Below, piece after piece: positions 1 to 4,615 of a stretch of DNA of 5,191 bases (the first letter of the stretch is position 1; each line of letters starts with the position of its first letter). The translations under genes and the position numbers were made by a program. Under the pieces are notes generated by a model. That model worked only from the letters and a program-made list of their open reading frames with translations. It searched no databases and was not told the DNA's origin. The DNA comes from Mariniphaga sp. (GTDB taxonomy: Bacteria > Bacteroidota > Bacteroidia > Bacteroidales > Prolixibacteraceae), in NCBI GenBank assembly GCA_025363795.1, contig JANYLE010000122.1:1-5191 (forward strand), given 5' to 3'.

Positions 1-1
1 C

Positions 2-157
2 ATAACGATAATGGTGATTGCCGTTATTCTTGTTCATATTGGATGGGAAAAATCGAAGAAGGCCCGGACTGATATCGCCAGGTTTAAAATGATATCGATC
101 TTCTTCCTGATTGCATTGATGATGTTGATTGCGGCTATTCCATGGAGCAGGCTATAA
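2..157 (+). CDS. C-terminal fragment of a small integral membrane protein, resembling Bacteroidota 'cytochrome B'-type proteins
   Basis: The frame is open from the window edge to a TAA at 155-157, giving 51 residues of a gene that starts outside. Two hydrophobic helices are visible, at about residues 1-14 and 31-47. They are separated by a basic, polar loop (EKSKKARTDIARFK), and the tail is IPWSRL. From memory, this layout of helix, SKKA-containing loop, helix and a final 'IPWPF'-like tail matches a family of roughly 140-residue four-helix inner-membrane proteins in Bacteroidota that databases label 'cytochrome B' or leave unnamed. The histidines that would support haem binding lie mostly outside the window. 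The reading frame and membrane nature are seen directly; the family is recalled, and the function is unknown. The gene converges on the barrel-protein gene, with 52 bp between the stops. Confidence 0.6.
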   Translation: MTIMVIAVILVHIGWEKSKKARTDIARFKMISIFFLIALMMLIAAIPWSRL

Positions 158-192
158 ACCGTTCTATTTTCCTCAAAGATACAACCGTGATT

Positions 193-220
193 AATTGAAA
201 TTTGTAGTTTTAATTCAATT
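193..220. terminator. Weak AT-rich inverted repeat between convergent genes, possible terminator
   Basis: AATTGAA at 193-199 and TTCAATT at 214-220 form a 7-bp inverted repeat around a 14-nt loop. It sits in the gap between the convergent stops at 157 and 210 and overlaps the last codons of the minus-strand gene. The stem has only one G-C pair and there is no clean T-tract, so a shared bidirectional terminator is only a guess from position. The rest of the 158-209 gap holds nothing else I can recognise. Confidence 0.2.
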
Positions 221-836
221 GGTACAATAATCCGAACCGGAATCCGGATTCCATAAGGTGTTGCTGATAAGTCCCGGGTGAAAATGCCAACAGAGAATGA
301 GCTTTAGTATAGGGGTTTACAAAAGCGGTAACTCCGCACTTAAATTTGTATTTTACTCCTATACCAAGGTTTGCTCCAATTCCGGTCTGGCTATCAATAG
401 GCATTGAATTGCTTGCATCAACATCAAGGAATATTCCTCCGCTAATGAAAAAGAACCTGGCAAAATTTACCCTTACGGATGCCGGAATACTGATCAGTGA
501 AAATTTTTCCCTGTGAGGCGGGTAGTCCATTCCAGGATAGACCATTGGGGTTATAATAATTTTGTGGTTCGAATATTCAACCCCTGTTTCAATGTCGAAT
601 GTTTTATTCAAAGAATACAGGTAATTGATCCCCAGGGCATAAAATTGATCTCCACGATAGCTTGCACCACCAATTAATTCCTGGGATCGGTAAACATCAT
701 TACTCCCAAAACCTGACCAGGAGATACCAAGCTGTCCTTTCGTTGTTGGAATTTCATCTTTCTGGGCAAAAGATGAGAGCGTTAGGACAAAAATAGAAAT
801 CAAGAGTAGTCCGGCATCTTTTTTCATAAGTAGCAT
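210..836 (-). CDS. Small outer-membrane beta-barrel protein with signal peptide
   Basis: The product has 208 residues. It begins with a classical signal peptide: a short basic start (MLLMKKDAG), a hydrophobic core at about residues 9-20, and a likely cleavage after SSFA or SSFAQ near residues 24-25. The mature part alternates polar and hydrophobic or aromatic residues in successive short strands (for example around 64-75, 82-95, 112-125, 127-138, 152-165 and 196-208), with Gly and Asn turns. It ends in an amphipathic strand (FRFGLLYQLN), as expected for an outer-membrane barrel. The size fits an eight-stranded barrel of the OmpA-N/PorT-like type common in Bacteroidota. A second ATG at 827 (MKKDAG) is an equally plausible start and gives a more typical signal peptide. 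No Shine-Dalgarno sequence decides between them; both follow an A-rich stretch. The role is unknown. A hairpin in the gap separates it from the upstream esterase gene, so it is probably its own transcript. Confidence 0.8.
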   Translation of the reverse strand: MLLMKKDAGLLLISIFVLTLSSFAQKDEIPTTKGQLGISWSGFGSNDVYRSQELIGGASYRGDQFYALGINYLYSLNKTFDIETGVEYSNHKIIITPMVYPGMDYPPHREKFSLISIPASVRVNFARFFFISGGIFLDVDASNSMPIDSQTGIGANLGIGVKYKFKCGVTAFVNPYTKAHSLLAFSPGTYQQHLMESGFRFGLLYQLN

Positions 837-948
837 TTTTTTCTTAAAAATATGTTTTCCTTATAGATACATTATTGGTATTCTGGGTTGCTTTACCGAC
901 CAATTTTATTCCTTTACAGGAAGGATATTGCACACCTTTCAGCTAACA

Positions 949-985
949 AATCTCAATGACAACTCGGGGAATTGTCATTGAGATT
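949..985 (-). terminator. Perfect 14-bp hairpin after the esterase gene, probable transcription terminator
   Basis: AATCTCAATGACAA at 949-962 is an exact reverse complement of TTGTCATTGAGATT at 972-985, with a 9-nt loop (ctcggggaa). ACA at 946-948 can extend the stem past a one-base bulge. The hairpin begins about 53 nt past the esterase stop, where an operon terminator is expected. Read on the minus strand, the bases after it (TGTTAGCTG) are not a strong U-tract. On the plus strand the following bases are more T-rich (gtattagttcttatttt), but no plus-strand gene runs into it. It may therefore be an intrinsic terminator of modest strength or a 3'-end stabilising structure. The stem itself is certain. 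Confidence 0.55.
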
Positions 986-1011
986 GTATTAGTTCTTATT
1001 TTGCCTGTGAA

Positions 1012-1031
1012 TTTAGGGCCCGGGTCCTAAA
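1012..1031. repeat. 20-nt palindrome centred on CCCGGG just past the esterase stop
   Basis: TTTAGGGCCCGGGTCCTAAA reads the same on both strands except for one mismatched pair (1018/1025). It lies 7 bp beyond the esterase stop codon at 1039-1041. As RNA it could fold into a 6-bp stem with an 8-nt GC-rich loop, so it could be part of the 3'-end structure together with the hairpin at 949-985, or a protein-binding site. The symmetry is seen directly; the role is not known. Confidence 0.5.
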
Positions 1032-1038
1032 CTTGAAT

Positions 1039-1899
1039 TCAATATTGATGGAATCCCATTGAAACAAACTCCAGCACTTTGGGCAAAGCATCGCGCCAAT
1101 AGGTCCAGTTATGAGCACCATCGCGTACGCGGAATTCATGTGCTATTCCTTTTTTGACCATTGCAATGTGGACCATGCAATTCCCTTCTGAGAGAAAATC
1201 ATCATCCCCACTATCCATGTACCAGCGGACGGCTTTTTTCTGATCTTCCGGCATATTGTTGACGAGAACAAGCGCGCTCAAATTGTTGTAGTATTTCGAA
1301 ATCTCTGCATCCGACACATCGGGATATTGTTTTTTAAGGCGTGTGCCGGCCTCTTCAATCGTAAGCGGACCAACCGAAGCACTTAGCGGACAAGCTGCCG
1401 AGAAAAGCTCGGGATGATGCAGTGCATACATAAATGTTCCGCCACCTCCCATTGATAAGCCTGAAATGGCACGGAATCGCTTTTCAGCTTTTACGCGGTA
1501 CGTTTTTTCGATATAAGGCATAAACTCCTGAAAGAAAAAGTCTTCGTAATTCCAGTCACCTTTAATATCATTAAAATAACCCTTTCTCCCGGTATTGCCG
1601 TCGGGCATTACAATAATCATTTGAGTGGCCAATCCATCAATAACTGACTTGTCTGCAATCCGCAGAACTTCGCCAAACTGGACCCAGCCAGTCTGGTCGT
1701 CACCACTCCCGTGTAAAAGATAGAGAATTGGATAACTTCGCTCGGAGGTTTCATAACCTGCCGGGAGGTAAATCGCGAATTTGCGTTCGCTTTTGAGGAT
1801 CTTACTGGTCATCGAAAGATTGTCAGATACTTTTCCACTTTGTGCCATGGCCATCAATGCGAAGGAGAGCAGACAGCCGATTAATGTTAGTTTTCTCAT
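1039..1899 (-). CDS. Exported alpha/beta-hydrolase esterase, Esterase D / CE1-like family
   Basis: The product has 286 residues, beginning with a signal peptide (MRKLTLIG, hydrophobic to about residue 18, likely cleavage after AMAQ at 20). The rest is one Esterase D-type alpha/beta-hydrolase domain. Visible hallmarks are LYLLHGSGDD (59-68, oxyanion-hole region), the nucleophile elbow GLSMGG with Ser149, an Asp in SGDDDFL (230-236, best candidate Asp234 by analogy with the 'GxEDFL' of feruloyl esterases), and His263 in GAHNWTYW. The triad is therefore complete. The family includes acetyl-xylan and feruloyl esterases, enterochelin esterases and S-formylglutathione hydrolases. The signal peptide argues against the last, and the glycanase next door favours removal of acyl or feruloyl groups from a polysaccharide; that substrate is inferred. 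It starts 24 bp after the GH26 stop and is the last gene of the operon. No Shine-Dalgarno is seen before ATG 1899; the upstream region is AT-rich. Confidence 0.88.
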   Translation of the reverse strand: MRKLTLIGCLLSFALMAMAQSGKVSDNLSMTSKILKSERKFAIYLPAGYETSERSYPILYLLHGSGDDQTGWVQFGEVLRIADKSVIDGLATQMIIVMPDGNTGRKGYFNDIKGDWNYEDFFFQEFMPYIEKTYRVKAEKRFRAISGLSMGGGGTFMYALHHPELFSAACPLSASVGPLTIEEAGTRLKKQYPDVSDAEISKYYNNLSALVLVNNMPEDQKKAVRWYMDSGDDDFLSEGNCMVHIAMVKKGIAHEFRVRDGAHNWTYWRDALPKVLEFVSMGFHQY

Positions 1900-1923
1900 T
1901 GAATTTTACTTTGATTACTATTA

Positions 1924-2913
1924 TTATTTATTGAGCTCATCTTTGGTGAGAGTCCGGGGATCATTGTAAAGCGTCCTTACCCCTTCGAGGGACTTATTCG
2001 TCCATGGAAAGCTGGCCCAACACATGAACCAAGACCATTGAGGCTGAGCCTTGAGAATCTCTGGCGTAGGCATTACTCCGACTTCTCCCAGTGCTATCAG
2101 TTTTCCCTTGCCTAGCTCAACTAATTGATCGTGATGAGATTGTTTATAGTCATTCTTGTAAACATCTGTTGCCAGCACATCGACATAGGCGGCACCAGGA
2201 TAAAAAAGTTCATATGGATAAGCTTCATCTTTTGGCCAGTCGCGTGGGGCATTGGCATTCCAAACCCAGATCAGATTATTCAGGTGGTGATAATTTACAA
2301 AACGATCGTAAAGCATTTTCCAAAGTTTTTGTATTCCATCGGGACCTGGACGGTTGCCATACCAAAACCACATCCCATTCATTTCGTGGTAAGGGCGCCA
2401 AAGGACGGGGATATTGGCATCCTGAAGTTTCTTTAGAAATTCTGCCCGTTTGTCAATTTTGGCAAGCCACATGGCATGATATTTTGTTCCGGGTGTTATG
2501 ATTTGTTTCCATTCATTGTCAGTTACCATCCCTTTCACGCTGCGCTGAAATCCCATACTGTCGTCATCAAAAGGCTTTACCTGGTGGTACATGATGGTAA
2601 TGATCGAACCGCTTTTGTATTGGCGGATTACCTCATTCACAACATTATCGCTGAAATCAGAAATATCGGTTCCATAAATTGCCGGATATTTTCCCGTCAT
2701 TGCCTTGATGCTGTCGGTTGATCTGACCAATTCGCTGGGGTAGTTGTGCTGTCCCGATAAGACAGATTTTCCTTTTAACTGATAAAGGTAGTTTAAAAGC
2801 GCCTTTGCTTCGTCGCTGGCATTATGATTTACCGGCTGAAAGGAGGTCTGTGCCGCAAGAGGGAAAAGAATATTGCAGGAAAGAATAAAACAGAGAAAAA
2901 GGAATTTCTTCAT
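1924..2913 (-). CDS. GH26 glycoside hydrolase, probable beta-mannanase, exported
   Basis: The product has 329 residues: a signal sequence, then one GH26 (clan GH-A, TIM-barrel) domain with no added carbohydrate-binding module. Diagnostic motifs are LSGQHNY (52-58), WRPYHEMNG (172-180) with the acid/base Glu177 preceded by His176, WFWYG (182-186) lining the substrate cleft, TDVYKND (249-255) with the family Tyr at 252, and IALGEVG (273-279) with the nucleophile Glu277. The C-terminal LYNDPRTLTKDEL is also typical of the family. Both catalytic glutamates are present, so it should be an active retaining enzyme. Most GH26 members are endo-beta-1,4-mannanases, but some are mannobiohydrolases or cut beta-1,3-xylan or mixed-linkage glucan, so the exact substrate is not settled. 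Export is probably by signal peptidase I after LAAQ (~22); a weak lipobox-like ILSC at 10-13 makes a lipoprotein less likely but possible. It lies 78 bp after the oxidoreductase gene and ends in TAA followed in frame by TAA and TAG. Confidence 0.92.
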   Translation of the reverse strand: MKKFLFLCFILSCNILFPLAAQTSFQPVNHNASDEAKALLNYLYQLKGKSVLSGQHNYPSELVRSTDSIKAMTGKYPAIYGTDISDFSDNVVNEVIRQYKSGSIITIMYHQVKPFDDDSMGFQRSVKGMVTDNEWKQIITPGTKYHAMWLAKIDKRAEFLKKLQDANIPVLWRPYHEMNGMWFWYGNRPGPDGIQKLWKMLYDRFVNYHHLNNLIWVWNANAPRDWPKDEAYPYELFYPGAAYVDVLATDVYKNDYKQSHHDQLVELGKGKLIALGEVGVMPTPEILKAQPQWSWFMCWASFPWTNKSLEGVRTLYNDPRTLTKDELNK

Positions 2914-2945
2914 TATAAATTAATAAGTATTTAATGGGCTTTTAG

Positions 2946-2976
2946 CGAATGTATCAGTGATTCTCCTGACGATTCG
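2946..2976 (-). other. Imperfect intercistronic hairpin between the oxidoreductase and GH26 genes
   Basis: In the 78-bp gap, CGAAT (2946-2950) pairs with ATTCG (2972-2976) and TCAG (2954-2957) pairs with CTGA (2966-2969), with a 3/2-nt internal loop and an 8-nt apical loop. No U-tract follows, so it does not look like a full terminator. It could stabilise mRNA ends or reduce read-through between the first and second genes. The pairing is visible; the function is a guess. Confidence 0.3.
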
Positions 2977-2991
2977 TGATTATTCTGTATA

Positions 2992-4320
2992 TTAATATTT
3001 TGGCAGCGACCATGGTTTCCGGTACACAGGTGTAATCAACTGGTTGGCTGCTTCGCTGTTGGTGAATTTATTCTTTGCGTCGTCCCAAAGCAAAACAGGT
3101 TCTCCGACACGCGCCGCAATATTGGCAATATGAACATGGAGGGCTGCTGCCCGACCGATTTCAGGGGTGCAGACCGGTGTATTCCTTGATTTGATACAAT
3201 CAAGAAAATTCCTTGCATGCTCGCTATGTGATTCTTTACCTTCAGTGAACTTATACTCTTCGGCTTTTAATTTTTTTGATTTGTTGTCAAATTCAGGGTA
3301 GGCTGTCAGTTTGTTGCGGTCGGTGACCATAGTTGCGTGATCACCGATAAAGGCGATTCCGTAAGGCATATCCCAAGGTCCGTGTTGTAATCCGGCTGTG
3401 AGGTCGTAGTTAATCACGAAGTCATTTTTCGGGTAACAGATGGACATGGTATCGAAAGTTTCGCGTGCCCTTTTTTCAGGGAAAGTGTTATCGCCATAGG
3501 TAAGCACTTTATCCGGAGCATTAACGATATCTTTGGCCCAAAGCCCCATATCGACAAGGTGGACGCCCCAGTCAGAAGCAAGACCACCGCCATAATCCCA
3601 GAAATGCCGCCATGATCCATGAAAACGGTTTGCATTGAACGGACGTTTAGGTGCCGGCCCGAGCCACATATCGTAATCAACACCTTCGGGAACAGGACTG
3701 TCCGGGACGATCTCGGGTCCAACTCCATATTCAAAATTTGCCCAAATGTTCACCTTTCTAAGGTTTCCGATTTTACCGGTTTTAATCAGTTCCATCGCTT
3801 TATTGAATAGGAATCCTGAACGTTGTTGCTGTCCTACCTGAACGATCTGGTTATGTTTTTTGGCTGCACGAACCATAATATTGCACTCTTCGATGCTGTT
3901 ACCCATGGGCTTTTCAACATAAACATCTTTACCAGCTTCCAGACAGTACACCATCATCAGGCAATGCCAATGGTCAGGCGTCCCAATAATAACAGCATCA
4001 ATGTCTTTTTGCTCCAACATCTTACGGAAGTCTTTATATAGCTTTGGTGTCTGGTTGAACTTGTCGCGAACCTCAGCAGCTCTCTTATTCAACGTCGTGT
4101 CATCAACATCGCAAAGGGCAACGCAGTTGACTTCACTGTAACCAAGGTGATTCTGCAGATCCCCAAAACCCATACTGTGACAACCGATTAGTGCAACATT
4201 AATTTTATCGCTTGGTGCGGTTTTCGCAGCCCAAACATGGGACGGAATGATACTGACAAGACCAATGCCGGTTGATGTTATTGCTGATTTTTTGATAAAT
4301 GTTCTGCGGGTTGATTCCAT
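2992..4320 (-). CDS. Tat-exported Gfo/Idh/MocA-family oxidoreductase
   Basis: The product has 442 residues, the usual length for the exported Bacteroidota members. The start carries a twin-arginine signal, STRRTFIKK (3-11), then a hydrophobic stretch to about residue 31 (VWAA), so the enzyme would be folded with its cofactor in the cytoplasm and then exported. The N-terminal Rossmann domain shows VALIGCHSMGFGDL (42-55, the NAD(P)-binding glycine loop in the variant form usual for this subfamily), CDVDD (70-74), GTPDHWH (113-119) and EKP (136-138, with the conserved Lys137). The C-terminal domain shows WLGPAP (219-224) and DxGxH at Asp250/Gly252/His254, the usual catalytic region. The substrate is presumably a sugar or sugar derivative; relatives include dehydrogenases, oxidoreductases with bound NADP, and GH109 glycosidases that use NAD. 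The sequence does not choose between these. It is the first gene of the apparent three-gene operon, directly after the palindrome-rich region. No Shine-Dalgarno precedes ATG 4320. Confidence 0.9.
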   Translation of the reverse strand: MESTRRTFIKKSAITSTGIGLVSIIPSHVWAAKTAPSDKINVALIGCHSMGFGDLQNHLGYSEVNCVALCDVDDTTLNKRAAEVRDKFNQTPKLYKDFRKMLEQKDIDAVIIGTPDHWHCLMMVYCLEAGKDVYVEKPMGNSIEECNIMVRAAKKHNQIVQVGQQQRSGFLFNKAMELIKTGKIGNLRKVNIWANFEYGVGPEIVPDSPVPEGVDYDMWLGPAPKRPFNANRFHGSWRHFWDYGGGLASDWGVHLVDMGLWAKDIVNAPDKVLTYGDNTFPEKRARETFDTMSICYPKNDFVINYDLTAGLQHGPWDMPYGIAFIGDHATMVTDRNKLTAYPEFDNKSKKLKAEEYKFTEGKESHSEHARNFLDCIKSRNTPVCTPEIGRAAALHVHIANIAARVGEPVLLWDDAKNKFTNSEAANQLITPVYRKPWSLPKY

Positions 4321-4390
4321 AACAATGTAGTTTAGTGGTTGGATGGATCGGTTTTGGATTATGCTTTAAAATTAATTGTTTTTAGTCTGA

Positions 4391-4402
4391 TTATTATAAT
4401 AA
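4391..4402. repeat. Perfect 12-bp AT palindrome upstream of the operon
   Basis: TTATTATAATAA is its own reverse complement. It includes a TATAAT-like hexamer on both strands and lies about 71 bp before the oxidoreductase start. Being all A/T, it could arise by chance, so a regulatory role is only a possibility. Confidence 0.25.
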
Positions 4403-4411
4403 AGCAGAATT

Positions 4412-4426
4412 TGATTTGAGAAATCA
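4412..4426. promoter_or_regulatory. Inverted repeat TGATTT-gag-AAATCA, possible operator
   Basis: Two 6-bp arms (4412-4417 and 4421-4426) are exact reverse complements around a 3-nt centre. It is one of four symmetric sites close together upstream of the operon. Its compact symmetry suits a dimeric DNA-binding protein, but no regulator gene is in the window to pair with it. Confidence 0.3.
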
Positions 4427-4446
4427 CTTTCTGATGTTGAAAACAA

Positions 4447-4457
4447 TTTGGTCCAAA
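4447..4457. promoter_or_regulatory. Inverted repeat TTTGG-t-CCAAA, possible operator
   Basis: Two perfect 5-bp arms lie around a single central base, about 130 bp upstream of the oxidoreductase start codon. The symmetry is visible; binding by a regulator is inferred only from the form and position of the site. Confidence 0.3.
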
Positions 4458-4475
4458 CGAACACCCGAACATCTC

Positions 4476-4503
4476 ATGGAACGACCTTTGAAGATTGTTC
4501 CAT
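4476..4503. promoter_or_regulatory. Spaced inverted repeat ATGGAAC-N14-GTTCCAT, possible operator
   Basis: ATGGAAC at 4476-4482 and GTTCCAT at 4497-4503 are exact reverse complements separated by 14 nt, a centre-to-centre distance of 21 bp (about two helical turns). This suits a dimeric regulator touching one face of the DNA. Two further GTTCC cores follow on the plus strand, in 'tggttccct' (4518-4526) and 'ttgttcctg' (4562-4570), so the half-site may recur. The function is inferred. Confidence 0.35.
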
Positions 4504-4615
4504 AATTTTTTTTCAATGGTTCCCTATTTCCGAATCTTGCCGCTGATTATTAGCACTTTGCTTGTTCCTGGGATTCTGAGGAAATAAAATAAATCTACTG
4601 GCTCTTTAACTCAAA

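Larger units (their letters stand above)
837..1038. other. Non-coding gap between the esterase and barrel-protein genes
   Basis: No convincing ORF lies in these 202 bp. The half next to the esterase stop holds a 20-nt palindrome (1012-1031) and a long hairpin (949-985), listed separately. The half next to the barrel-protein start should carry its promoter. The nearest thing to the Bacteroidota -7 consensus TAnnTTTG on the minus strand is TAAAATTG (complement of 901-908), with one mismatch and no TTTG element at the expected -33 distance, so no promoter is called. Confidence 0.7.
4321..4615 (-). promoter_or_regulatory. Non-coding region upstream of the operon, rich in inverted repeats
   Basis: These 295 bp lie between the stop of the hypothetical gene and the ATG of the oxidoreductase, both on the minus strand. 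I see no credible gene in them. The region is AT-rich and holds at least four inverted repeats within about 113 bp (4391-4402, 4412-4426, 4447-4457 and 4476-4503), listed separately. By position it should contain the promoter and operator of the operon. No full Bacteroidota promoter (TTTG at -33 with TAnnTTTG at -7) is evident; the near matches each miss one base and have no properly spaced partner. No clear terminator hairpin follows the upstream gene; a T-rich stretch on the minus strand (complement of about 4580-4597) has no stem before it. Confidence 0.5.

Noticed and set aside
901..908. TAAAATTG on the minus strand as a Bacteroidota -7 element for the barrel-protein gene
   Set aside because: It differs by one base from TAnnTTTG and has no TTTG at the expected -33 distance. 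The region is AT-rich enough to give such matches by chance.
909..922. Short inverted repeat TTCCT-ttac-AGGAA upstream of the barrel-protein gene
   Set aside because: The arms are only 5 bp and there is no repeat of the motif elsewhere in the gap, so it is too weak to call an operator.
1033..1042. 10-bp palindrome TTGAATTCAA over the esterase stop codon
   Set aside because: It is short and AT-rich and overlaps the coding end; it is adequately explained by chance.
2091..2501. Open plus-strand frame of 136 codons opposite the GH26 gene
   Set aside because: It lies wholly antisense to a gene whose catalytic motifs are intact, and its translation (rich in His, Arg, Cys and Trp) has no family resemblance. 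Another plus-strand frame (2125-2436) is open in the same place, as expected for a shadow.
3414..3734. Open minus-strand frame of 106 codons inside the oxidoreductase gene
   Set aside because: It is out of frame with a well-supported gene on the same strand, and has no start context or domain of its own.
4447..4503. Two tiny minus-strand ORFs overlapping by ATGA (starts at 4503 and 4478; 9 and 17 codons), like a leader-peptide pair
   Set aside because: There is no ribosome binding site, no run of a single amino acid as in attenuators, and no alternative terminator hairpin next to the operon start. Their ATGs are part of the inverted-repeat region.
4580..4615. T-rich stretch after the hypothetical gene as an intrinsic terminator
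   Set aside because: I found no stable stem before the T-rich bases, so the defining hairpin is missing.
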